In this document: positions 36,048 to 45,204 of the stretch, in pieces
Layout: each line of letters opens with the position of its first letter
Numbering within the stretch: position 1 is the first letter of the stretch
DNA from: Candidatus Binatia bacterium
Lineage (GTDB): Bacteria; Desulfobacterota; Binatia; UBA12015
Assembly (NCBI GenBank): GCA_036563615.1
Contig: DATCMB010000007.1
Span: 62,001-126,000 of the forward strand
DNA length: 64,000 nucleotides
Direction of reading: 5' to 3'
Notes under the pieces: model-generated
Told to the model about the DNA's origin: nothing
The model's database searches: none
Seen by the model: only the letters and a program-made list of their open reading frames with translations
Program-made: the position numbers and the translations under genes

Positions 36048-39000
36048 TCACCACGCCTGGCGCCACGAGATCGGGATCACGTTGGTCGCGATCTGCGGCA
36101 GGTTGAGCGGCTGCAGCGCGATGCCGCCGCCCTTGGTGACGCCGAGGAAGGCCTTGGTCTCGTCGTCGCCGAAGGTCACCTTGATCGAGGTCGGGATGCT
36201 CTGACCGATGACGACGAAGCGGTCGGCCGCGATCAGCGAGCCGCCGGTGCCCGAGCCGACGCCGCCGCCAGCCGCCTCGCCGCCGCCGAGCCCGGCGCCG
36301 CTGGTGCCGGCCAGGTCGAGCGTCGGACCGCCGACCAGCGGGTCGACGACGTAGATCTTCGCCGTGCCGCCCGCCTGGCAGACCGCGCTCGACGGCGTGA
36401 AGGTGGTGAAGGCGACGTTGAAGTACACCGTCGGCGGCGCGAGCACCTTCTCGCCGTTGCCACCGAGCCGGATGTACCAGCCGTGCTTGCTCTCGATCTG
36501 CTGACGCAGGCTCTCGTAGCCCGGCGTCCCTGGCTGCTGGACGTTGTTCGTCACGTCGACCAGGTCGCTCTCGTCGAGGTTGTTCGTGCCGTCGTCGCGC
36601 ACCGCGTAGAAGCGGTCGGTGTACTGGGTGGTCATCGGGCTCGAGCGATCGCCCGTGCCGAAGTAGACCATCACCGAGCCGTTATTGATGACGGCGTCGG
36701 GCTGGTAGAAGATCCGCCGGAACTCCGGCGTCGAGAACAACCGCTGGACGGTGAAGTCGTGGTTGATGCGCCACAGCCGGCCGTCCATGTCGCCGATGTA
36801 GCCGCGGTCGAAGATCTTGTCGCCGTTCACATCGAACAGCAGCGGATCGCTCGGGATCGCGTAGGTCAGGCCGCTTCCCGACGCCTGCGCGCGCTTCGCA
36901 CCGGTCAGCAGGTCGACCATGTAGATCGTCCGGCCCATGGCGCTGCCCGACGTGTTGGGATCGCCCTGCTCCGGGTCGTCGAAATGCGGATCGTAGCCGC
37001 CGCCGAACACCGCGACCTCGACCGGCGAGCCGCCGTTGGCGAACTTGCCGAGCGCCGGCGTCGACCAGGTCTGGCCGAGCTCGCTGAAGCCGCTGGTCGT
37101 GTTGTTGATGCGCCACAGGAGCACCGGCGCCGTCTTGTTCGTGATGTCAAGCGCATAGTACGCGCGCCCACCGCGGCCCAGCCCGAAGACCATGATCTTC
37201 TGCGAGCCGACCTCGCGGTACTTGGGCGACGCGTCGACGAAGAACGGATGCGAGCTCGCCTGCCCGGGCCGCAGCTCGTTCAGCCTTTCGAGCACGTCGG
37301 GCGGCACGAACGCCCAGACCTCCTCGCCGGTCGCGTCGTCGAACGCGTGCAGCATGCCGTCGTTCGCCCCCACGATGACCAGCGCATCGGGGTTGGCCGC
37401 CGTGCCGTAGTTCACGATCAGCGGCACCGAGTGGATGATGTCGCCGAGAAGCCAGAGGCGCTTCTCCGTCGTGTCGCCGTCGCCGTCCTGGTCGTAGGCA
37501 TCGAGGCCGTGCACGAAGTCGATCAGCGCGTCACGCTCGAAGGTGGTCTCGTCGGCGCCCGTCAAGCCAAGCATCGCCGGCGTGATCGCGGAATTGGCCT
37601 TCGAGAACGCCTGCGCCGACGCGGTGAGCGGCACGTTGAGCAGACCCGTTGCCGTGCCGGTGTAGGTGTAGATGTTGCGCGGCGCCGTTCGCTTCACCAG
37701 CCGCTCGCCGACGCCGCCCTGGACGACCGAGTTGCCGGACGCGGTGGTGTCCCACTCGGACATTGCGTCCGAGCGTAGCGTGCCATCGGCGAGCGTCGCC
37801 GCCCCCTGGCCTCCGATCGTGCACGTCGACGACCCCTTGTTGCAGATGGTGCCGTTGTTGCGGTCGAGGTTGTACTTCTTGATGTTGCCCGGCCAGTCCT
37901 GCTGCCCCTCGCGCGGCGCAAACATGGCGATGTAGATGCTGTTCCCCGACTCCGTGCGGTTGGTCTGGCTGACGGGCACCACCGGCGCGACGAAGGTCTG
38001 CGCGTCGTTCTTGATGAGGTTGATCGCCTCGCGCAGCGCGTCGTCGAGCTGGTCGGGGTCGGTTGCCGACAGGCACTCGCCGCCGCCGTACTTCTTCGCC
38101 GCACGGTAGAGCAGCGAGCCGCCGCCCGGGCTTTCGTCACCGTCCGCCGGCGGCTGGCAGTAGTCGAAGCCGAACGACACCGCGAACAGCACGAGCGGCT
38201 GGTTGTTGGTGTTCCCGAGCGGGTACAGGCCGCGGATCTTCAGCATCGCGTCGTCGAGGTAGTCCGAGCCGCAGTTCACCATCTCGCCGGTGTACGCGAT
38301 GTAGTTCGGGCTTGCCGGGTTCTCCTTGCCGTCGCCGTTGAGGTCGCCCGGGTTGCCGAGGAAGTTCTTGACGCGGTTGAACGTGCACGCGGTGGCCGGC
38401 GAGGTGAGAAAGTCCGCCTCCGCCTCGGGGACGCCGTCGGTCACCATCAAGACATAGTTTCGCTGGCAGGGGTACTGCACCGGCGACGACCAGCCGGATT
38501 TCGTCACCTGGCCGTTGAAGTACTTCCAGGCGTCGATCAAGCGGTGCACGGTCGGCGTGCCGCCGTTCGCAACCATGTTGGAGATCAGCGAGGTCAGCGT
38601 CGCGCGCGCCGATGCCGTGTTGTCCTGCACCGGGAAGAGGAACTTGTTCTGGTTGGTCTCGTGCCAGGCCGTGACGGCGCTCGAGCTGCCGTAGTTCATC
38701 GTCGAGTAGTTGATCCCCGACGGATTGAAGTTCATCAGGCCGAAGCGAATCTTGCGGTTCGCCGGATCGTTGATCAGCGCCGTGAGGACGCCTTGCGCGA
38801 CCGCCATCTTGTTCTGCACCGCGCAGGTGTTGGTGACGCCCGGACACTGCGAGTTGGAGGTGCAGGGGTCGAACGGCGGCAGCGAGCAGTTCTTCGGCGG
38901 GTTGGTCTCGAAGTTGAGGCGATTGCCGCGCTTGCGGCGCGACTCGCGGTCGTCGGTGTCGTCGCCGCCGGGCGGCGGAATGTTGTCGACGAACGAAGCT

Positions 39001-39335
39001 GCACACGAGCTGTTGTCGACCTGCCAGTTCGTCTGGGCGTTGCGGCACGTGCAGTCCGAGTTGACGTCGCCGCCCCTGATGCCGTTGCGGTCACGGCAGC
39101 GGGTGTACACGGTGCCGGGGTTGTACGAGCCGGTGTAGATCGTGTTCGGGTACGTGTTGTACGCCTGCTGGCCCATGCTCCCCGAGTTGTCGACGATGAT
39201 GAGCACGTTCGGTTCGACTTGCGTGCCGGTGAAGATGTCGGTGTCGAGGGCACGAGCCGGCGTCGCGAGCGCGAGCGTCAGCGCGACGACAACCGCTAGC
39301 GCCCCCCATCGCGAGGTTCGTTCGTCGAGCTGCAT
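36048..39335 (-). CDS. pilY1: PilY1/PilC-type pilus tip adhesin with vWA and calcium-binding beta-propeller
   Basis: A 1095-residue exported protein from ATG 39335, with GGAG nine bases upstream; GTG 39350 is in frame but less likely. After a signal peptide, EPNVLIIVDNSGSMG (about 37-52) gives the DxSxS MIDAS of a von Willebrand A domain, with a large insert. The C-terminal half has the PilY1 beta-propeller: DQDGDGDTTE calcium loop (about 615), GDIIHSVPLIV, then VGANDGMLHAFDDATGEEVW (about 655), and GYIGDMDGRLWRI. It acts at the pilus tip with minor pilins for assembly and adhesion and is the last large gene of minor-pilin set 1. Confidence 0.93.
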   Translation of the reverse strand: MQLDERTSRWGALAVVVALTLALATPARALDTDIFTGTQVEPNVLIIVDNSGSMGQQAYNTYPNTIYTGSYNPGTVYTRCRDRNGIRGGDVNSDCTCRNAQTNWQVDNSSCAASFVDNIPPPGGDDTDDRESRRKRGNRLNFETNPPKNCSLPPFDPCTSNSQCPGVTNTCAVQNKMAVAQGVLTALINDPANRKIRFGLMNFNPSGINYSTMNYGSSSAVTAWHETNQNKFLFPVQDNTASARATLTSLISNMVANGGTPTVHRLIDAWKYFNGQVTKSGWSSPVQYPCQRNYVLMVTDGVPEAEADFLTSPATACTFNRVKNFLGNPGDLNGDGKENPASPNYIAYTGEMVNCGSDYLDDAMLKIRGLYPLGNTNNQPLVLFAVSFGFDYCQPPADGDESPGGGSLLYRAAKKYGGGECLSATDPDQLDDALREAINLIKNDAQTFVAPVVPVSQTNRTESGNSIYIAMFAPREGQQDWPGNIKKYNLDRNNGTICNKGSSTCTIGGQGAATLADGTLRSDAMSEWDTTASGNSVVQGGVGERLVKRTAPRNIYTYTGTATGLLNVPLTASAQAFSKANSAITPAMLGLTGADETTFERDALIDFVHGLDAYDQDGDGDTTEKRLWLLGDIIHSVPLIVNYGTAANPDALVIVGANDGMLHAFDDATGEEVWAFVPPDVLERLNELRPGQASSHPFFVDASPKYREVGSQKIMVFGLGRGGRAYYALDITNKTAPVLLWRINNTTSGFSELGQTWSTPALGKFANGGSPVEVAVFGGGYDPHFDDPEQGDPNTSGSAMGRTIYMVDLLTGAKRAQASGSGLTYAIPSDPLLFDVNGDKIFDRGYIGDMDGRLWRINHDFTVQRLFSTPEFRRIFYQPDAVINNGSVMVYFGTGDRSSPMTTQYTDRFYAVRDDGTNNLDESDLVDVTNNVQQPGTPGYESLRQQIESKHGWYIRLGGNGEKVLAPPTVYFNVAFTTFTPSSAVCQAGGTAKIYVVDPLVGGPTLDLAGTSGAGLGGGEAAGGGVGSGTGGSLIAADRFVVIGQSIPTSIKVTFGDDETKAFLGVTKGGGIALQPLNLPQIATNVIPISWRQAW

Positions 39336-39380
39336 CACGTTCCACTCCACATCAGGTCGGCCCTTCGCTCGGACCGCGGC

Positions 39381-39872
39381 TCAGCTACCGCAGTCGGCGC
39401 ACGGACCGGGCTTCGCGGCTTGCATCTGCACGGCGCTCCTCGGGTCGACGCCGTTGGTGTTGGCGAACTTCACGCCGTCGACGTTGAAGTAGTACATCTT
39501 CCCGAGGCCCTCGTTCTGACCGAACTGGGCGGCGCGCACCCGGCCGTCGGTGGTGCGGATCAGCAGGTTGCCCGGCAGCGCGCGGTACTCGGTGAACACC
39601 ACGGCGGCCTGGCTGTCCTTCATGCCGAGCTCGGCCTCGAGGTTCTTCGTGCGAACGACGTTGTCGGGCTGGAACAGATTGACGTCGCCGAGCGCGTGGT
39701 GCGCCGCTCCGTCCGCCAGGTGGAACGCGCGCGTCGCCTGCGCCGACAGTGCGCCCGTCAAGGTCGACATTTGACCGCTGCGCGACACGGTGAGCGCGAG
39801 CGCCGCGAGCGCGACGGTGAGACCCAGCGCCACCACCAGGACGAGGCCACGTTCGTTGCGGATCTGTCTCAT
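39381..39872 (-). CDS. pilX: Minor pilin, PilX-like
   Basis: A 163-residue protein from ATG 39872. NERGLVLVVALGLTVALAAL is a PilX_N-type membrane segment, a variant of the class III prepilin helix without a conventional Glu at position 5. A globular C-terminal part ends with CADC. PilX helps prime the pilus and links to PilY1. It sits four bases after pilW and 45 bases before pilY1, the usual order. Confidence 0.8.
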   Translation of the reverse strand: MRQIRNERGLVLVVALGLTVALAALALTVSRSGQMSTLTGALSAQATRAFHLADGAAHHALGDVNLFQPDNVVRTKNLEAELGMKDSQAAVVFTEYRALPGNLLIRTTDGRVRAAQFGQNEGLGKMYYFNVDGVKFANTNGVDPRSAVQMQAAKPGPCADCGS

Positions 39873-39876
39873 GGCT

Positions 39877-40701
39877 TCAGCTCAGCTCGAAGCGGAAGGC
39901 GAGGTTCCGCATGTTGGCTTCGGTTTCGACACGCGACGTCGCGGTCGGGTTGTCGCCGAGCTTCGAGGACGGCGCCTGCGTCGCCTGGAACTCGACGATG
40001 ACCGAGCGCACGTCGCTGCCCGGGTTCTCGGTGACGACGCCGTCGTGATCGACGAAGTCGATGTCGAAGACGGGCACGTTGTCGGCGACGATCTGGTTGT
40101 TGCGCAGCAGCAGGGTGCCGTTCCAGGTGTACTGCACGACCTCGATCTGCGTGACGAACGGCCCGATCGGATACGACTTGGTGAGCGGCGAGCTTAGGCC
40201 GAGCGTGACGTTGCCGCCGCTCGAGCCCACGCTCGTGATCCTGCGGATCTCCGACGCGAGCCCGCTGTCGACCAGGACGAAGTTGTTCGGCTCGAAGGAG
40301 CCCATCGCGGGCGGCGTCACCGAGATCGTCGACGTGCCGGCGTTGATCGCGGTCGCGACCGTGGTGGTGACGTTGCTGAACGCGCCGCGCAGGGTGAGCG
40401 TCGTCCAGCCGCCCGAGGTCGTGACCGACACCGGAGGATGGTTCGCCGCGTCCGCCGGCGACAGGCCGAGCATGCCGAAGCCCGCCATGCGCAGGTCTTG
40501 CAGCAGCAGCTCGCCCGCGCCGCGGCTCGTGAGCTGCGCGTCGGCGAGCCCGGTCTGGAACGCCGCGCTGCGCCCCTGCACCCGCACCGCGGCGAACACC
40601 GTGCCGACCACGAACAGCCCGATGAACGACGCGACCAGGAGCTCCATGATCGTCATGCCGCTCTGGTCGCGGAGTCGGCTCCGCGCGCGCGTCTGGCTCA
40701 T
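39877..40701 (-). CDS. pilW: Minor pilin, PilW-like
   Basis: A 274-residue protein from ATG 40701. SGMTIMELLVASFIGLFVVG is the prepilin helix: cleavage after Gly, Met at +1 and the conserved Glu at +5. The long globular domain after residue 45 has the loop pattern of PilW (RGAGELLLQDLRMAGFGM). Its start overlaps the pilV stop by 4 bases (ATGA), indicating translational coupling. Confidence 0.85.
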   Translation of the reverse strand: MSQTRARSRLRDQSGMTIMELLVASFIGLFVVGTVFAAVRVQGRSAAFQTGLADAQLTSRGAGELLLQDLRMAGFGMLGLSPADAANHPPVSVTTSGGWTTLTLRGAFSNVTTTVATAINAGTSTISVTPPAMGSFEPNNFVLVDSGLASEIRRITSVGSSGGNVTLGLSSPLTKSYPIGPFVTQIEVVQYTWNGTLLLRNNQIVADNVPVFDIDFVDHDGVVTENPGSDVRSVIVEFQATQAPSSKLGDNPTATSRVETEANMRNLAFRFELS

Positions 40702-41087
40702 GGGTTGGTCACCTGGCTCACGACGGTGGTGAAGGTGAGCGACTGCGGACCGAACCGGTCGGTCCACGTCGTGGTCACCGTGACGCGCCGTCCGTTGGGG
40801 ACGTTCGTCACCTGACGGTTGATGTTGAAGGTCACGCCCTCGACGGTCTCCGTGCCGGACCACGGCGTGATCTCGGCGAGGTCGCTGCGCCGCATCAGCT
40901 CGATCTGGCGGTCGGTGACGAAGCGGGCGTGGCCCTGGTTCTTGCCGAGCGACTGCGCACGGCTCGAAACCGCGTGCACCCCGGCGAGACCGAGGAAGGC
41001 GAGGCCGATGATCACGATCGCGACCATCGTCTCGACGATGGTGAAGCCGCGCTCGTCGCGTGCGCGACGCCGTGCCCGATGCGCCAT
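40698..41087 (-). CDS. pilV: Minor pilin, PilV-like
   Basis: A 129-residue protein from ATG 41087. DERGFTIVETMVAIVIIGLA is a classic type III leader and helix: cleavage G/F, Glu at +5. The rest (QIELMRRSDLAEITPW to VTVTTTWTDRFGPQSLTFTT) matches PilV. The start shares one base with the fimT stop and the stop overlaps pilW. Confidence 0.87.
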   Translation of the reverse strand: MAHRARRRARDERGFTIVETMVAIVIIGLAFLGLAGVHAVSSRAQSLGKNQGHARFVTDRQIELMRRSDLAEITPWSGTETVEGVTFNINRQVTNVPNGRRVTVTTTWTDRFGPQSLTFTTVVSQVTNP

Positions 41088-41662
41088 CACTTCCAGGCCC
41101 CTCCGACGCGCCGGCAAAGCCGCGTGCGCCCCGCACCGGTGACCGCGACGTTGTAGGTGTTGGTGCCGTCGGTCGAGCCGATGAAGTACGACGCCGTCCC
41201 GTTCGGCAGCCCGCGCGCGTTGAACACGAGCTGACCGCTCGGGGCCGGCTGGCCCGCGTCGAAGCCGAAGCAGTTGGTGCCGGCGCCGTTCGTCCGGAAC
41301 TCGACCTCGGGCATCGTCGTCCCGAGGGACGCGCTGCGCACGATCGGGTCGGTTCCGGGATTGATCGCGGGCGGGGACGCGGCGCGCTGCACACGGTAGT
41401 TCACGCCGCCGCCGCCGGTCACGTTGATGTAGTGCGGCACGCCCGTGCGCTGCGCCATGACACGTGCGTACTCGATGTCGCCGAGCAGCTGATTCGCCAC
41501 CGTGTGCGTGCGCATCTGCGTGGCGATGGCGCTGAAGCGCGGAATCGCGATGCTGGCGAAGATCGCGACGAGGCTCGTCACGACCATCGTCTCCATCAGC
41601 GTCCAGCCTGCGTTGCCCAACACGCGGACGGCCCTCACCTCCCCCAGGATCGCTTTCCGCAT
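41087..41662 (-). CDS. fimT: Minor pseudopilin, GspH/FimT-like
   Basis: A 191-residue protein counted from ATG 41662. GNAGWTLMETMVVTSLVAIF is the prepilin helix, with cleavage before Trp and Glu at +5. A GTG at 41623 preceded by GGAGGTGA would give a 6-residue leader and may be the real start. The C-terminal domain reads NGAGTNCFGFDAGQ to GRTRLCRRVGG, with a Cys pair as in GspH. It is the first gene of set 1; a sigma-54-like site lies about 85 bases upstream. Confidence 0.8.
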   Translation of the reverse strand: MRKAILGEVRAVRVLGNAGWTLMETMVVTSLVAIFASIAIPRFSAIATQMRTHTVANQLLGDIEYARVMAQRTGVPHYINVTGGGGVNYRVQRAASPPAINPGTDPIVRSASLGTTMPEVEFRTNGAGTNCFGFDAGQPAPSGQLVFNARGLPNGTASYFIGSTDGTNTYNVAVTGAGRTRLCRRVGGAWK

Positions 41663-41747
41663 GTACGGCGCGTGACGAGGTGCGATGCCCTCGAACCGAC
41701 CGGCTCTCGCTTGGCAACCCACCTACACCCTCCCGGCCGGGGCGGTT

Positions 41748-41763
41748 TGCAAGCGATGTTCCG
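41748..41763 (-). promoter_or_regulatory. Candidate sigma-54 promoter (weak) for minor-pilin set 1
   Basis: On the minus strand the 16-mer is CGGAACATCGCTTGCA. The invariant GG and GC dinucleotides, the whole TTGCA and the spacing match TGGCACG-N4-TTGCW; three -24 positions differ. The predicted start is about 75 bases before fimT. The N4 bases TCGC are the same as in the 4453 site. Confidence 0.4.
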
Positions 41764-41918
41764 CCCGCGGGTGCCGCGTTGCGCGCACAAACCCTTGCCC
41801 TGCCGACCGTTTTCAGTAGGTTCGCTGCCACGCGCGGCACAGCAGCGGCATTTTCTTGACGGAGCGCGCGTTTCATCACGCCTCCACCGCGCGTCTGCTG
41901 CGCGACAGGAACATGCGA

Positions 41919-43199
41919 ATGCCGGATGAGACTTCGGCAGGATCGACGCGCTCCTCGAGGGCGACGCTGCGTCTTCGCACCCGGGTCGCGCTGATCCTGG
42001 CCGGCGTCGCGCTCGGCCTCGCGGCCGGCGAGGTCGTGGCGCGTCTCGTCGGCTTCGAGTTCCGCCCGCACATGCGCAACCGCGTGTACTTCGCGCAGCC
42101 CGATCCGCTGCTCGGCTGGCGCAACCGGCCGGGCGTCGCCGGGCCGTACGGCGGCGACGAGTTCCTCACCTGGGTGACGATCAACCCGGCCGGCCAGCGC
42201 GGGCCGCTGCACCCGGTCGAGCGCGTGCCGGGTCGGCGGCGGATCGCATTCCTCGGCGACTCGCAGACCTGGGGCGACGGCGTCGCGGACAACCAGACCT
42301 TCGTCGCGCGGCTCGACGGCGGCGACACCGAGGCGCTGAGCTTCTCGTGCCCCGGCTGGGGAACGGATCAGCAGCTCCTCGCGCTCCGCAGCGACGCGCA
42401 GCGCTATCGTCCGGACGTCGTCGTGCTCGCGACCTTCGTCGGCAACGACCTGCGCGACAATACGAGCCGCGGCACGTTCCAGTACCCGAAGCCGTACTTC
42501 ACGGTGCAGGACGACGGCTCGCTGCGGCTCGAGGGCGTACCGGTGCCGTACTCGCGCGCGATGCACGCCCTGATCGAGGGCTACCGCGCGGTCATGCGCC
42601 GCTCGGCGGTGCTCAACGCGATCGCCGAGATCTCGCGCAAGGACTGGAGCGTGCGGAGTGCTTCGGCGGTGCAGCCGTCGGTCGCGCTCGCCCAGTCGGT
42701 CTACACGGCGGAGCTCAGCCCCGAGGACGCGCAGCGGCTCGACCTCACCGTGCGCCTGATGCGCGAGGTCGCGCGCGAGACGCGCGCGATCGGCGCCGAG
42801 CCGGTCGTGCTCATCATCCCCGAGCTCTGGCAGGTGGAGGTCTACAACGACCGCGAGCTGCGCCGCCGCCTGCAGGAGAGCGGCGCCGACTTCCGCCGGC
42901 CGCAGCGCGTGCTGCGCGCCGCGATGGAGGCCGACGGCATCGAGGTGATCGACGCCCTGCCCGCCCTCGCGCGCGCCTCACGTCGCCTCGCCCGCGCGGG
43001 TCAGCACACCTACTACCCGCAGTGGCGGCACCTGAACGCGAACGGCCACGCCGTGCTCGCCCGCCTGCTCGCGTCCCGGCTCGGCGTCAAGCATCGTCGA
43101 GCGCGAGCAGCGTCGGACGACGCGGCAGACGCAGCGCCGAGTCCGCCGCCAGGATCTCCGGCCAGCCAAACCGCACCGAGCAACCCTTCGCGAAGCTGA
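41919..43199 (+). CDS. SGNH/GDSL-family hydrolase-like membrane protein
   Basis: A 426-residue protein, the only plus-strand gene inside the pilus super-locus. ATG 41919 has AGGA eight bases upstream; ATG 41913 is two codons earlier. One N-terminal transmembrane helix (about 22-40) anchors it in the inner membrane. FLGDSQTWGDG (about 104-114) holds the nucleophile Ser, FVGND is block III, and the QWRHLNANGH segment supplies the final His. The last 38 codons overlap the convergent minus-strand gene by 113 bases. It may modify glycans on pilin or the envelope, which is inferred from location. Confidence 0.75.
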   Translation: MPDETSAGSTRSSRATLRLRTRVALILAGVALGLAAGEVVARLVGFEFRPHMRNRVYFAQPDPLLGWRNRPGVAGPYGGDEFLTWVTINPAGQRGPLHPVERVPGRRRIAFLGDSQTWGDGVADNQTFVARLDGGDTEALSFSCPGWGTDQQLLALRSDAQRYRPDVVVLATFVGNDLRDNTSRGTFQYPKPYFTVQDDGSLRLEGVPVPYSRAMHALIEGYRAVMRRSAVLNAIAEISRKDWSVRSASAVQPSVALAQSVYTAELSPEDAQRLDLTVRLMREVARETRAIGAEPVVLIIPELWQVEVYNDRELRRRLQESGADFRRPQRVLRAAMEADGIEVIDALPALARASRRLARAGQHTYYPQWRHLNANGHAVLARLLASRLGVKHRRARAASDDAADAAPSPPPGSPASQTAPSNPSRS

Positions 43200-44154
43200 C
43201 GCTCTCCGCCCACACCATTCCGGTGATGCGGCACGGCGCGCCCGAGATGCGCAGCTCGCCGGCGACGTAGAGGACGCCCTGCCAGTCGACGGCGCCCTGC
43301 AGGTCGAGCGCGCCGCGTGCGAGGACGACGCCGTGGCCGACGAGACCCGGTGCCGCGCCCGGACGCACGACGAGCGCAGCAGGAGCGCCCGACACCCCCT
43401 GCACCGCCGCGAGCACCGACGGATCCTGCTCGGCGAGCCCGGTCGCAAGCGCGAACGCCGCGACGTCGAACGCCCGCGCGCGACGCCGCAGCGTCGCCCC
43501 GGCGAGCGTCGCGCCCGCGCCGGCCAGCGTGCTGCGCGCGAGCTCCGCGAGCTCGACGGTCGACGCGCCCACCGCGGCCTGCGCGCCGTCCCCGGGCTGC
43601 GTTGCGTCAAGCAAAATCCCGCCTGCTTCCGGCGGCAGCCCCTCGAGCGCGGCGGCGACGCTCACCGCGCCGGACGCGACGACGAGCGCCGCCGGCGCGT
43701 ACGGCTCCACCTCGCGTCCGATCGTGGCGCGTACCACGCGCTGCGCGCCGCGCACCGCGGTCGCGGACGAGCGCAGGCGCACGCGCTCGTCCGCGTCCGC
43801 CGCGACCGTCACGCCGTAGCCGAACGGCGGCCCCGGGAAGAAGACGAAGCCGCCACCGCCGATCGGCAGCGGCCCGGGATCCGAGGCGTCCGACAGCCCA
43901 CCGGTGCCCGCCACGAGGTCTTCGAAGCTCGTGCCCGGCGCGATCACCGCGAGCGCGTGCCAGACGCCCGCCTCGGCGCTGTACCGCGCCTGCTCGCGAG
44001 CCCGCGCGCTGCCCGCGACCCAGAGCTCGCTGCGCACGAGCCAGAGCGTCGCGCCGGTCACCGACGCGAGCAGCGCGAGCACGAGGATGCTGCCGAGCAG
44101 CGCGATGCCGCGCTGGTCACGCGCCACGCGCGTCCCGCTTCCCCGCGACGCCAC
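43087..44154 (-). CDS. PilX/GspK-like membrane protein of minor-pilin set 2
   Basis: A 355-residue protein from GTG 44154, one base after the upstream stop codon; GAGGGG is the ribosome site. DQRGIALLGSILVLALLASV is a PilX_N-type helix without Glu at +5. The long soluble domain (about 45-340) is unlike set 1 PilX and closer in size to GspK, the tip protein of type II secretion. Its 3' end overlaps the SGNH gene on the opposite strand. It would cap the second pseudopilin complex. Confidence 0.75.
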   Translation of the reverse strand: MASRGSGTRVARDQRGIALLGSILVLALLASVTGATLWLVRSELWVAGSARAREQARYSAEAGVWHALAVIAPGTSFEDLVAGTGGLSDASDPGPLPIGGGGFVFFPGPPFGYGVTVAADADERVRLRSSATAVRGAQRVVRATIGREVEPYAPAALVVASGAVSVAAALEGLPPEAGGILLDATQPGDGAQAAVGASTVELAELARSTLAGAGATLAGATLRRRARAFDVAAFALATGLAEQDPSVLAAVQGVSGAPAALVVRPGAAPGLVGHGVVLARGALDLQGAVDWQGVLYVAGELRISGAPCRITGMVWAESVSFAKGCSVRFGWPEILAADSALRLPRRPTLLALDDA

Positions 44155-44155
44155 G

Positions 44156-44824
44156 TCAGCGCCCCTCGAGCCGCAGGCGCAGCGCCGCCGCCGTGCGCTG
44201 CCGCGCCTGCGCCGCAACCACGCCGACCTGCTCGTTGACGTCGAGCTCGAGCGCGACGCGGCGCACGCGATCGCGCGCCTCGGCCGTGAGCTCCGCGCCG
44301 CCAGACGGGATCTCCGCGCCCGCCTCGTCGAAGTAGCGCAGGCGAAGACCGCCCGCGGGCACGAGCGAGGCGATGCTCATCGACTGGTTGCCGAGCCAGC
44401 GCACGAAGCGACCGCCCGAGCTCGGCGAGCGGTCGAGGATGATGCGCTCGTCGCTCGCGAGGTCGACCGTGCCGTCGCCGTCGCGATCGTGCTGCAGCAC
44501 GACGCGCCCGCCGTCCGCCGCGGACAGCGCCTCGATCCCGCTGCGTCGCGGGTCGCTGCCCGCGACCTGCACGTCGCGCGCGGCGACGGTGAGCGCCCAG
44601 GCGGCTCCGCCGGTCGCGGCGAGGCTCGCCTGCAGCCGCCGCGCGACCGCGACCTGCACGCGCAGCAGCTCGATGCCCGCGCCGACGACCAGCGTCGCGA
44701 GCAGGCACCCGATCAGCAGCTCGACGACGGTGAAACCGCCCTGTCCTGCCAACGAACGCGGGACGCTCCCGCGCCGGCGCCGCGCAGCCCAACCATCCCA
44801 TCTTCCCCATCTCCGCCGGCTCAC
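44156..44824 (-). CDS. Minor pseudopilin, PilW/GspJ-like
   Basis: A 222-residue protein from GTG 44824, overlapping the upstream stop by 4 bases (GTGA). GQGGFTVVELLIGCLLATLV is the prepilin helix, with Glu at +5. The domain contains DRDGDGTVDL, a calcium-loop-like acidic stretch as in GspJ/PilW. This start implies translational coupling to the gene at 44821-45204. Confidence 0.8.
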   Translation of the reverse strand: MSRRRWGRWDGWAARRRRGSVPRSLAGQGGFTVVELLIGCLLATLVVGAGIELLRVQVAVARRLQASLAATGGAAWALTVAARDVQVAGSDPRRSGIEALSAADGGRVVLQHDRDGDGTVDLASDERIILDRSPSSGGRFVRWLGNQSMSIASLVPAGGLRLRYFDEAGAEIPSGGAELTAEARDRVRRVALELDVNEQVGVVAAQARQRTAAALRLRLEGR

Positions 44825-45204
44825 GGTGCGCTCCTTCCCGGCGCCGCCGCGACCAGCGTCAGCAGCGTGAGCTGCGGATGGTCCCAGCGCGACGTCACCT
44901 CGAGCCGCACCAGGTCGCGCGCCGGCTGATCGTCGAGCACGCGCCAGACGCGCGTCACCGCGACGCCATCGAGCACCGTCGTGTCGTTGCCGCTGCGCCG
45001 ATCGGCGGGCCGCGTCGCGATCAGCTCCTCGAGCTTCTCGGACGCCGCCGCGAGCCCGGCGGCCTCGGCGTGCGCGGCGCGCTCGAGGCGAAGCATCGCG
45101 AGCGCCGCCGTGCTCGCGACGACACCCGCAGACGCGATCAGCGCGACCGCGACCAGCGCCTCGACCAGCGTGAAACCCTGCTCCCTCGCTCTCGCCTCAT
45201 TCAA
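44821..45204 (-). CDS. Minor pseudopilin, PilV/GspI-like
   Basis: A 127-residue protein starting with TTG 45204, supported by GGGAGG seven bases upstream; it overlaps the previous stop. EQGFTLVEALVAVALIASAG is the prepilin helix, with cleavage after Gly and Glu at +5. The small globular part (EKLEELIATRPADRRSGNDT) fits GspI or PilV. The gene order H-I-J-K matches type II secretion minor pseudopilins. Confidence 0.8.
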   Translation of the reverse strand: MNEARAREQGFTLVEALVAVALIASAGVVASTAALAMLRLERAAHAEAAGLAAASEKLEELIATRPADRRSGNDTTVLDGVAVTRVWRVLDDQPARDLVRLEVTSRWDHPQLTLLTLVAAAPGRSAP

